From Mesostigma viride (lineage: Eukaryota; Streptophyta; Mesostigmatophyceae; Mesostigmatales; Mesostigmataceae): a stretch of DNA of 64,000 nucleotides. The stretch is from assembly GCA_009746045.1 (NCBI GenBank), contig RPFO01000296.1:2169564-2233563 (forward strand), given 5' to 3'. Under the pieces are notes generated by a model, which saw only the letters and a list, made by a program, of their open reading frames with translations, was not told where the DNA came from and searched no databases. How positions within the stretch are numbered: the first letter of the stretch is position 1; each line of letters opens with the position of its first letter. A program made the translations under genes and the position numbers. Below, in pieces: positions 1 to 11,500 of the stretch.

Positions 1-307
1 TGGCAGAGGCATTTCATCAGGCTGAAACAGCGGTAGTTCCGACGCATAGCAAAAGGGAGGTGCGGCAAATCGAAGAATTAACGTCAATGGGCACAGTACA
101 TTGTTTTTGGTTTTGAAAAGAGGAGTTGTAACCGTAGTGCACGGCTTTCCTGGTTTTGAAATGAGCAGTCTGAACAGTGGTGCACGGCTTTCTCTTCATC
201 TCCTGGTGAGAGTTACGGACTGGTTGCAAACCACTTTTACACGGCAGCCCACACGACCTCAACGGTTAACCCACCCCTGTCTGCTGCTGCCACTCCTGTC
301 CATGGCT

Positions 308-1926
308 CTACTCTCGTATCTCCTGTACAAACTCTTCACTCTTATCTGCCTGCTGAGCAATGCAAGCTAGTTGTACCTTTGACGAAGCGGATTCGACGTT
401 AAAACCACGGGTTGAACACGCAACGGAATGGCAGAACAGCAGGCACCGTTCGTCAGCACACCAATTACCAGCCACCTTATCCTTGCACACGCACCCACTG
501 CCCATTTGATGCACACGCACAAACTGCTGATTTAAGGCCACTCACAAACTGCTGATTTAATGCACACGCACCCACGGCCGACGTGATGCCCAGGTGCTGC
601 TGTGTGTATACTTGCACACGTACCCACGATCGACTTGATGCCCAGATCAAATAGCTGCCGTTTGCTCGGCGGCTCGTTCTCCGCAGCCGCCTTGGCGTCG
701 AGGAACACTTGCAGCTCTTCGGGGGAGAGGACGCCTGCATGGCCGAGGACCCGGTGTGAGAGGTGATTGTGAGAACAAGGTGATTGTGAGAACACTGTGA
801 TTGTGAGAACAAGGTGATTGTGAGAACCAGGTGATTGTGAGCACAAGGTGATTGTGAGAACAAGGTGATTGTGAGAACAAGGTGATTGTGAGCACAAGGT
901 GACTGTGAGAACAAGGTGATTGTGATAACAAGGTGACTGTTAGAACAAGGTGATTGTGAGAAAAAAAAAAGAACCAAATGAGGGACAAACAAAGCACGCG
1001 GTGATTGTGAGAACAAGGGAGGGATGGCTCGCGACCAACAGTCAAGCACGTGAGAACAGTTCAGTGACAAACAGGCAAGCATACAACTGGATGAGAAGAG
1101 CAGCCACAAAACCAGGGGAATAGAGCAACCAGGCAACTGCTAACAGACAACCAAGTATCAGTCACGCAGGAAGAACTGATGGGGGCCTTACAATCATCGC
1201 CAACTGCTCGAACCGAACTTTGAGTCTCAACCATGCCATTGACTAGGGTCATTCCCAAGCAACCGCGCGCGGCTCGTTCTGCACAAATGTCGTGACAGAC
1301 CCGATCGGGGTGGAATCCATAAACGCAGGGATTCACAATGGCAGACTTAGAGGACAAAGGATACATTGAGAGTTGGCGAGATTTTAGGCTGTAGACGACG
1401 AAGCAGGAAAACTCACCATCCTTATTTAAGTCCGCCTGCGCAAAAGCTGCAGCGCCGTCGTTTAGTTGAGGATACCTGCCACACCATGAAGGGCCAAGTG
1501 CGGTATCCAAGATTAGTGAACAAATCGCATCGATACGTCTGAACAGAATCCAACGCCATTCCTGCTCCCTGGCCACACCGACGTGAATCGGCACGATAAG
1601 GGAAATAGAGTCTCAGAGACGTTAGCGCCGATTAATTCTTACAGATTGTTTGCGACCGACTGCCTCAGAGCTGGGTTGAGGCGTTTCATAACTTCAGTTA
1701 CAAGATCGGGATTTTTCTCGAAAGTGCTAACGATGCCTTCGGCCATGATGGCATCGTAGCCTCCTTGCCTCGCCGAGACCTGTAGTCGATGAATTCGCCG
1801 ACTGCCAGCTATGGATTTGGAGGGCGTGGCTCGCCCAACTCCCGCGCCACGAAACGACACTAGCTGCCTGCCTCCAGAATTCGTCGCCCTCACGGCATTG
1901 CCGGGCATGAGCACCGTAGACGCCAT
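308..1926 (-). CDS. plastid-targeted single EF-hand protein, 4 exons
   Basis: Exons, in transcription order: 1926-1643, 1475-1417, 734-624, 345-308. All introns are GT-AG (donors GTAAGA, GTGAGT, GTACGT) and the phases close exactly on a 163-aa protein ending in TAG. The EF-hand loop is split between exons 2 and 3 and reads DLNKDGVLSPEE (about residues 110-121), with canonical Ca ligands at loop positions 1, 3, 5 and 12; this is strong support for the splicing. Residues 1-52 are rich in Ser, Arg, Ala and Val and poor in acidic residues, like a chloroplast transit peptide. The middle (GGYDAIMAEGIVSTFEKN) and the C-terminus (FDLGIKSIVDKSEEFVQEI) match no family I recognise. Inferred role: a stromal or thylakoid Ca2+-binding protein of unknown function. 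It is divergently arranged with the formin. A TGTAA lies about 70 nt past the stop on the minus strand, a possible algal polyadenylation signal. Confidence 0.85.
481..605 (-). repeat. two degenerate copies of the exon 3 end inside EF-hand intron 3
   Basis: The exon 3/intron boundary around 611-650 (minus-strand CCCACGATCG context) recurs at about 560-605 and again, more decayed, at about 481-515, all within intron 3. Each copy keeps the 'cacacg.acccac....tgatgc' core that overlaps the 5' splice site. Confidence 0.6.
763..1012. repeat. 17-18 bp minisatellite in EF-hand intron 2
   Basis: About 14 imperfect copies of GTGATTGTGAGAACAAG. The array lies inside intron 2 (735-1416), just upstream of exon 3. 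The long low-complexity reading frames here are repeat translations, not genes. Confidence 0.9.
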
Positions 1927-2581
1927 AGCTGCCGAGATAGAACGTCAGAACAGGTGAATGCGCTGGGCTACCGTAAATATTTACAACTGGTGCGAGATAC
2001 CGACGAGCATGCTGCTGTCGATCTGGCAGTAAGCTTAGTGCGCGAGGATCTCCTTCGGGCAGAGGCGATTGAGTGTGGATTTTCCCACGTGATGCGGCGC
2101 GGCGCGACGGTCGATGTTTCTGCCTAGCACGACAAATTTGGCGCCAAATTGTACTCTAGAGGGTTACTGTAAATACACAACCGTACTAAAAATGCTGTCA
2201 ACCTTACTGCTGTTGAACAATGAACCATGCTGTTGCAAAACACAGAAGCCGGACCGCAACACGATTTCTCCACGATTAAACAATTGCACTGCCACACCTC
2301 AATTTGGTTGAAATTCCGGCAATTGCATTGAGGTTACGCATGGACAGCGTTCGGTAGAGACTAGAGAGTGTGCTTTGAATGTGTTCACTTTCTCGCCGTC
2401 TATGTTGCGGGTTGGGAGCTCGTATTCTTGTAAATAATTGCGCTGGGCCCGACCAGACATCAGAGAATTAAATGGGCAGTTCATTCGCAATTACGAAGCG
2501 AATCAACAGGTAAGGGAATCAAGCTGACATTATTCTCCTTACTGAGAGAAAGATCCAGTTTCAATCACTGCCAGAAGGAGC
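1927..2581. promoter_or_regulatory. divergent promoter region between EF-hand and formin
   Basis: 655 bp separate the two start codons. No coding signal is visible. The region should hold both promoters and 5' UTRs. I see no clear TATA box at a sensible distance from either ATG. The only striking site is the palindrome at 2135-2150. Confidence 0.6.
2135..2150. promoter_or_regulatory. perfect palindrome with two E2F-like sites
   Basis: AATTTGGCGCCAAATT is a perfect 16-bp inverted repeat. It contains TTTGGCGC on both strands, which fits the E2F consensus TTTSGCGC. It lies roughly midway between the divergent starts (about 209 bp from the EF-hand ATG and 432 bp from the formin ATG), so it could serve either gene. 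Function is inferred from sequence only. Confidence 0.5.
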
Positions 2582-5500
2582 ATGGGTTCCTCTTACGGTA
2601 AAGATTATGATTCGGATGTCCTTGCTAGCGAGAGTGACCGGGAGGACGACGACTCGCGCAGCTACGACTCCTCCGACGCAGAGAGCCCAGACAGCTCGAG
2701 AGTGGGACGGCGGGCTTCATTCCTCAACTTGCTACGCGACGCTCTCTCGCATCCAAGAACACTGGTAAAAGAGCGCGTGCGGGGCCGACGTCGCAGAAAA
2801 CGAGGCATTTCTAGGCCTCGCTACCTGCACGATCGGATTCTCGCATTCGCGTACGAGCAGCCCGAGCGCGCCTGGGGGAAAACGACACAGGACAACGGGT
2901 GAATAAAAGTTTTTCAGGATTGCATTGGTGCGATCACGCGTGTTTTCTTCCGCTGCTGTACTTCCGCTGCTGGTGTCATTGCTCGATACTTGCCCGAGGA
3001 ACGGGTTGCTACTTCAAAATCAGACACCTCCCATTCCCGCTCAGAGTGTCCTGGAGTTTGGAAATGCATGCCGGCCCCGCAATCTACCTCTCTCCAGCAG
3101 CTCAGGCGGGTTATTTTCTCGTTCATGCAGTAACCATCTCTAGTTTCTCATCATCTGCGTTCGTTACTGAACCTGTGGCTTGCCTTCCACGGACATACTG
3201 AGAGATGGCTGTGAACCCTGCCCCCTTGTTAAGCGGTGGACCAATCAGGGTTCAAAGTTTGCCTGTTCAAAAACTATCTACCCGCTATAGTCTGTCTTGC
3301 AACAGAGGGGTGCGAATATTAATTAGGCGTAGGCAAGTTGGGAGATGAATGGAGGAGGAGGAGGAGGAGAAGAAGAAGAAGAATGCCCCGCCCGGTGGGC
3401 TGTTCTCGGCACCCACTCTGAAACATATTGTTTGGCCATCCACGCTTAACATTTGGCCATCCACGCATAATGTTTGGCCGTCGACAGGTACGTGCGTTGC
3501 CTGGAGGACGCGGCGGAGGCCCTGCGCGGGGAGCACGGCGCCAACGCGATTCTCATCAACATCGGGGGGCTTCTGCTGCACCCGCAGCTCTACCGCCTGT
3601 TCGGCAACAACGTGTGCGAGGTGTGTGTGCGGGGTGTATGTGCAAGGTGTATGTGGGAGGTTTGTGTGGGAGGTGTGCGTGGGTGCATCATTTGGGAGGA
3701 CATGCACCGGCTAGGTCACGCATCCATTAATGGCAGTTGGGTTCCCCACCCACCCCTCGCACGAGGGCTCCCACCATTACTAGCAGCAGCCTTCCCACCA
3801 TTACTAGCAGGCGGGTTCCCACGATTACTAGCAGCAGCCTTCCCACCATTACTAGCAGGCGGGTTCCCACCATTACTAGCAGCAGCCTTCCCACCATTAC
3901 TAGCAGGCGGGTTCCCACCATTACTAGCAGCAGCCTTCCCACCATTACTAGCAGCAGCCTTCCCACCATTACTAGCAGGCGGGTTCCCACGATTACTACC
4001 GATTGTGTTCCCATCATTTTTGCGCTCGCCTCATCATATACTCCATCAAATACTCCATCCACATATACTCCATCAAATACTCCATCCACATATACTCCAT
4101 CAAATACTCCATCCACATATACTCCATCAAATACTCCATCCACATATACTCCATCAAATACTCTATCCACATATACTCCATCAAATACTCCATCCACATA
4201 TACTCCATCAAATACTCCATCCACATATACTCCATCAAATACTCAATCCTCATATACTCCATCAAATACTCCATCCACATATACTCCATCAAATACTCCG
4301 TCCACATTAATTAATAATTAATAAGCACGTGACTGCGTCACGCGGGTGCCAGTACAGAGTAAAGGAACCTTCAACCCTATGTACACAGCGAGAAGGAGGG
4401 AGGGCGCCCTAGCTTCTCTCACTGCCGCAGGTGGGCAGGCCACAGAGCGCTCTCTCCACGGCATGGTGCATCATGCCGGGGCGCAACACTGTGGGTGCAA
4501 TACAACCAGTGCAATACCAAAATCCACATATACTCCATCAAATAATCTATCCACGTATACTCCATCAAATACTCTATCCACATATACTCCATAAAATACT
4601 CCATCCACATATACTCCATCAAATACTCCATCCACATATACTCCATCAAATACTCTATCCGCGTATACTCCATCAAATACTCTATCCACATACTCCATTG
4701 TATACGCTCCCATGTGTGAGGACACAGGACAGTGAAAGGTCGTCACATGGACCTTCTCAGATACTCTTGTTTTTTCCTTGGTAAGGCAGAGCACTCTTCA
4801 CGTGCTGCGGAAGCCTCGTCCGCATCAAGCTCTGACCAAGCTGTGATAGTGCTTGTATGTAAAATGGTCGTCCTTTTTGTTGGTTGCAGTTCCGTTGATG
4901 AAGGAAGGTGCCCTCATCCTTGTTCTCGTATGTGCTCGTCTCGGTCCCCGGTCTTGTGATTGCGCCAACCGCAGTTGCCCGCGTTCCTGCTCTTGTGAAT
5001 CCTCATCCCTGCCCCCTTGGTACTTCCATGGATGCCAGTTTGCGGTGCCCTGGGAGCACCCTGTGGGCGTCGGCGTCTGCTCTCTGGACAACCTGTTCGC
5101 CATCTGCTCCTCCATCCAGAACTGGTGCGTGCAAATATATTTCGCGGTAGGCTCGCCGTGCGCAATGTGCTCGCACCGTCCGCGGTGTGCCACTGGTCAT
5201 TGGGATATCCGACGAGTGTGACGGCCACCAGTGTGATATCCACATATCCATCCACAGCTGGTAAGTACCCCCCCTGCTCCCCGATGCAGAACCGGTGGGT
5301 ACAACGTGCGCAGTTTGCACACACTATGAGCCGTATGCACGTATCCACTTGAGCCCTTTTTACCGTGCGCAGCGTGCCGCATGCGCATATCCATCTTCTC
5401 CCGATTAGGCAGCACGCAAGCATGGGCATGCGAAGCAAGCGTGTGAGCAAGCACTCGACGGTGTGACGCATGCAAGGGAGCGTGTGAGGCGTGCGGAGCC

Positions 5501-8500
5501 AGGAAGCTTGTGGCGGTCACTCTACACTGCACACTGGTCACATTAAAGTTTTGCGCCCTGTGTGTGTGTGTGCAGGCTCGCGCTTGATGAGGAGAATGTG
5601 GCCGTGCTGCACACAATGGTCACTCTACACTGCACACTGGTCACAATAAAGTTTTGCGCCCTGTGTGCGTGTGTGCAGGCTCGCGCTTGATGAGGAGAAT
5701 GTGGCCGTGCTGCACACAATGGTCACTCTACACTGCACACTGGTCACAATAAAGTTTTGCGCCCTGTGTGCGTGTGTGCAGGCTCGCGCTCGATGAGGAG
5801 AACGTGGCCGTGCTGCACACGCGAGGGCGTTGCATTGGGGATGCCATGGGTTTCCTCGTTTACGTGGCGTCGTCCTACCTCACCTTCAGGTACCTACGTG
5901 TGTTGCGCCTTGCGAGAAGACTTTGAAAGTGCAGGACCTAGTGATGTAACCAGCCGCAGCCTCCTCGCCGTGTGGGAACATGGCCTCACCCAGGACGCGT
6001 CCTTAGCGAACAAGCAACACGTGCGCTCACCCACGGGTCATCCGGACCGCCCGAGTGATTTGGCCAGTTTTGTGGCCAGGCTTGCGGAGAGTTGTTGGTG
6101 TTGCAATCTTGCCTGAACTTGATGGTTTTGAGGTTTGGTAACAGTCTTGGCATTTTTGCAGGTGCCAGCAGCAAACAAGAAACGTTTTTGCAAACTGCTG
6201 TGCCTGCTACGACCTATTTCCACCTCTTAGTGGTTTTCGTGGTTTCTGAGCTTTTTAGACATTTCCTGAACACCTGGCAATCTACAAGTGTAAATGGGAC
6301 CTCAGGCACTTTCACACAAGGCCCCGATCCGGACCGTTAGCACAAGCACTGGCTCTGAGAAGCGTAAGTTGCTGTCATTGCTGCAGGTGGCATCGACCAG
6401 CATGACTCATCAATGACTAAGCGAAGTGCTACACAATTCCCTGATTCTCACTTGCACTCTCTTGTCTCTTCATCTTCCTGAGGGCTAAGGGTGTGATGCT
6501 TTGGGTCATCCTGTCAATCTTCAATAATCAATCATTAACTTTTATCAAATTTTATTTTATTAAAATTTCATAAGTGGATTCACTAACACTTCTCATCGAA
6601 CAGTGCTCTCGTGATCGTCGGTTTCGTGCGGCAGTGGCGAGTTTGACCACTTCTCGGAAGCCCTACACGACATGCAGGAAGCGTTTGAGTCGATGAACAG
6701 CCTCTCCGGGTGGGCAGCGTGGGGGGCGGCGGGGGCGGGCAGGGAGCAGCTGTCGGCGCCGTCGTACCGGCTCACCGCGGGACAGAAACGATACGCGCAT
6801 TACTTCCTGGGCATCCTGCGTGGGCCGGTGAGGAGAGAGAAAGGGCCTTTCCAGGCTATGTTGATTTTTAAATAAAATTGAAACCGACCGCTGCATGAGT
6901 CGGCCTCGCGTTGCGAAGCTTTAGCTGGGTCCTGTCCCGTTATCCGTTATGTAGCTGTGCCAACTGCTGAATAGCTGCAACTGGCTGGGGCCGTGGTTTT
7001 AAGACGCTTTGGGTTATGGCTTCGAGACTGGATCGACCCTACTTATATCAGGTGCAAATTATGACTCCGCTTCGTTGAGGACGGCAGCTTCAGTGAAGAC
7101 CGTTGTTGTGCGTTGGTTGTGATGGTTGGGCATGGGTTGGGCATGGGTTGGGCATGGGTTGGGCATGGGTTGGGCATGGGTTGGGCATGGGTTGGGCATG
7201 GGTTGGGCATGGGTTGGGCATGGGTTGGGCATGGGTTGGGCATGGGTTGTGCATGGGTTGGGCATGGGTTGTGCATTGGTTGGGCATGGGTTGGGCATGG
7301 GTTGGGGTATGATTGTGCATTGGTTGTGATGCTCACGACATTTTGCTTGCTGGGGGAATGTGAAGCTGATCATCGAGCGAGAGCAAACGGTGACGAATTG
7401 GTTACATATTGTGACAAATGGCGACAAATGGCGACAAATGTGACAAATGGTGATGCATTCCGGTAATTGGTGACAAATGGTGGCAACACGGTAGGAGCGA
7501 TGTTCCCCCCATGCCCCCTTGCGACGTCACATCTTATCTCCTGTGCGCAGTACCTTTTGATGCACCTTTTGATGCTCGGGATTCGGGAAGCAGGCATGGG
7601 CACAGCACACGTGGGTGAAGCGGCGGCAGTTTGCGCTCCCACGCTTCCCTCCCCTCTCCCTTATGGATGCTCTTTCTCTGCACGTCCTTCCCTCTAACCT
7701 CCCATGCATGTGCCTGCAGCAAAGCTCTCTTATGTAATTCGATTTCCTGTTCTCCATCATAGCTCTCTTTTTTATTTCTTTCACTTTTTGTCTTATTTTT
7801 GCATGGATATGATATGTTTAACATTTACAACATGGTAAACATGTATTTAATATGTATATATATAGTTCATTTGTATATATAATATTTATTTATTAATTTG
7901 CATTCTATTTTCGTACTATTATTATTTTCATATATTTGATATTTTGAACATATTTTTAAGATTTCCCCATTTAAAAATTTGTTCATATATATTAATTTGT
8001 ATTGTCTAATATTCTCAGCACTGTGTGGTAACTTGCAGGCCGTCCCGAAGTACACATGGGTGAAGCTGCGCCAGATCGTGCTGAGTTCAGCCCCCGCGGT
8101 GGAGGGGGTGGACGGCTGCCGCCCGTTTGTGAAGATATACCAGCGGGGGGGGCTGACCTTCAGCAGCCTGGTCGACGGCAAGGTCAGCTGGCATATCTAC
8201 CGAATATCATAGAGATCTGATGCATATACTGTATATTCAGGAGTTATATATTTGAGCTCTCATGCTGCAGTTTTTCTCTTCCTGTATGAATCTTATATGG
8301 CTGTTGTGACTAACGAATCAAATACCGCCCATTTATGCATGGTACACTGGTTGACAACATCAGTCGGGCATAAGACTGACCAGTGATGGACCCTTAATCA
8401 GCGATGGTCCCTGGGACCCTGGCACTGAAGTCAGTCATCGTGTCCAGTTTGACTCCCATTTTGCCACCAGTTTCACAAAGTGTGGTTTACGTGGCTCCCA

Positions 8501-11500
8501 TTTTGCCACCAGTTTCGCAAAGTGCGGTTTACGCGGCTCCCTGTGTGCTCGGGCGCCCCCCTGCAGGTCCCCTCCTGGCAGATGGCGGCGCACGAGTGGA
8601 TGATCCCGTACCCCGTTGACCTGTCCATCTCCGGAGACATTGTCATCGTGCTGTTTCACTGGACAGGTGGGGGCAACGTGCTGCTGGCTGCTGGATCTGT
8701 CACTTGCTAGCCGTGTCGCTCTTGCAAAAACACCTGTCCCATAAGTGGCGACAAAGAGTGCGCTTTGTTCACAGTGGCCATTCGGGAAATGCGTCAACAG
8801 GACATTGCAGCATGTCTGCGTGAGCCTCCCTCCAGGCGACGAGCAATATGATGAAGAGTGCGTTTTTGTGATGAAGTGTGATGAAGTGTGATGAAGTGTG
8901 ATGAAGTGTGATGAAGTGTGATGAAGTGTGATGAAGTGTGATGAAGTGTGATGAAGTGTGATGAAGTGTGATGAAGTGTGATGAAGTGTGATGAAGTGTG
9001 ATGAAGTGTGATGAAGTGTGATGAGGTGTGATGAAGTGTGATGAAGTGTGATGAAGTGTGATGAAGTGTGATGAAGTGTGATGAAGTGTGATGAAGTGTG
9101 ATGAAGTGTGATGAAGTGTGATGAAGTGTGATGAAGTGTGATGAAGTGTGATGAAGTGTGATGAAGTGTGATGAAGTGTGATGAAGTGTGATGAAGTGTG
9201 ATGAAGTGTGATGAAGTGTGATGAGGTGTGATGAAGTGTGATGAGGTGTGATGAAGTGTGATGAAGTGTGATGAAGTGTGATGAAGTGTGATGAAGTGTG
9301 ATGAAGTGTGATGAAGTGTGATGAAGTGTGATGAAGTGTGATGAAGTGTGATGAAGTGTGATGAAGTGTGATGAATTGTGATGAAGTGTGATGAGGTGTG
9401 ATGAAGTGTGATGAAGTGTGATGAAGTGTGATGAAGTGTGATGAAGTGTGATGAAGTGTGATGAAGTGTGATGAAGTGTGATGAAGTGTGATGAAGTGTG
9501 ATGAAGTGTGATGAAGTGTGATGAAGTGTGATGAGGTGTGATGAAGTGTGATGAGGTGTGATGAAGTGTGATGAAGTGTGATGAAGTGTGATGAAGTGTG
9601 ATGAAGTGTGATGAAGTGTGATGAAGTGTGATGAAGTGTGATGAAGTGTGATGAAGTGTGATGAAGTGTGATGAAGTGTGATGAAGTGTGATGAGGTGTG
9701 ATGAAGTGTGATGAGGTGTGATGAAGTGTGATGAAGTGTGATGAAGTGTGATGAAGTGTGATGAAGTGTGATGAAGTGTGATGAAGTGTGATGAAGTGTG
9801 ATGAAGTGTGATGAAGTGTGATGAAGTGTGATGAAGTGTGATGAATTGTGATGAAGTGTGATGAAGTGTGATGAAGTGTGATGAATTGTGATGAAGTGTG
9901 ATGAAGTGTGATGAAGTGTGATGAAGTGTGATGAAGTGTGATGAAGTGTGATGAAGTGTGATGAAGTGTGATGAAGTGTGATGAAGTGTGATGAAGTGTG
10001 ATGAGGTGTGATGAAGTGTGATGAGGTGTGATGAAGTGTGATGAAGTGTGATGAAGTGTGATGAAGTGTGATGAAGTGTGATGAAGTGTGATGAAGTGTG
10101 ATGAAGTGTGATGAAGTGTGATGAAGTGTGATGAATTGTGATGAAGTGTGATGAAGTGTGATGAAGTGTGATGAATTGTGATGAAGTGTGATGAAGTGTG
10201 ATGAAGTGTGATGAAGTGTGATGAAGTGTGATGAAGTGTGATGAAGTGTGATGAATTGTGATGAAGTGTGATGAAGTGTGATGAAGTGTGATGAAGTGTG
10301 ATGAAGTGTGATGAAGTGTGATGAAGTGTGATGAAGTGTGATGAAGTGTGATGAAGTGTGATGAAGTGTGATGAAGTGTGATGAAGTGTGATGAAGTGTG
10401 ATGAAGTGTGATGAAGTGTGATGAAGTGTGATGAAGTGTGATGAAGTGTGATGAAGTGTGATGAAGTGTGATGAAGTGTGATGAAGTGTGATGAAGTGTG
10501 ATGAAGTGTGATGAAGTGTGATGAAGTGTGATGAAGTGTGATGAAGTGTGATGAAGTGTGATGAATTGTGATGAAGTGTGATGAATTGTGTGCCTTGTTC
10601 CCTGAGACTGTAGGATCCAGTGGTACAAATGTATGTGCTGGCATTTAATGTATGTGCTGGCATTTAATGTATGTGCTAGCATTTAATGTATGTGCTAGCA
10701 TTTAATGTATGTGCTAGCATTTAATGTATGTGCTAGCATTTAATGTATGTGCTAGCATTTAATGTATGTGCTAGCATTTAATGTATGTGCTAGCATTTAA
10801 TGCTCGTGCTAGCATTTAATGTATGTGCTAGCATTTAATGTATGTGCTGGCATTTAATGTATGTGCTAGCATTTAATGTATGTGCTAGCATTTAATGTAT
10901 GTGCTAGCATTTAATGTATGTGCTAGCATTTAATGTATGTGCTAGCATTTAATGTATGTGCTAGCATTTAATGTATGTGCTAGCATTTAATGTATGTGCT
11001 AGCATTTAATGTATGTGCTAGCCTTTCATGATCGTAGTGTGCCCGTGGCTGTGACCCCACCCACCCAACCAACACCCACCCACCCACCCACCCACCCACC
11101 CACCCACCCACCCACCCACCCACCCACCCACCCACCCACCCACCCACCCACCCACCCACCCACCCACCCACCCACCCACCCACCCACCCACCCACCCACC
11201 CACCCACCCACCCACCAGGCGACGATGTGCACGATGCGGAACTCCCCCTGCTCACAGTTGCCCGAAGATCGTAGTCGTGTTCTAGTAACACGTATACTGG
11301 TAATGTGTGTGTGGCTTCCCCATCCAACCACCTCCCAGGCGACGAGCTGCACGACGAGGGATGCCCCCTGTTCTCCTTTGCCTTCCACACAGCGTTTGTG
11401 GACACTGGGCTCGTGCGCGTGTCGCGCAAGCAGGTGGGTGCGGGTTATAGTTATAATTCAAGAAGTTTCGTGTTGCTGATTGCTTCATGTGCTATTTACA

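Noticed and set aside
1061-1594. 177-aa minus-strand frame containing DLNKDGEFS
   Set aside because: It is exon 2 of the EF-hand gene read through into introns. The spliced version gives a canonical EF-hand loop.
2899-3201. 100-aa plus-strand frame after formin exon 1
   Set aside because: It lies entirely in intron 1. The GTGAAT donor at 2899 joins in phase to exon 2 with PTEN-like homology on both sides.
8435-10682. Three minus-strand frames of 616-742 aa rich in His/Ser/Thr
   Set aside because: They are translations of the 10-bp ATGAAGTGTG array in all frames. The array is intronic in the formin, and no codon bias or homology exists.
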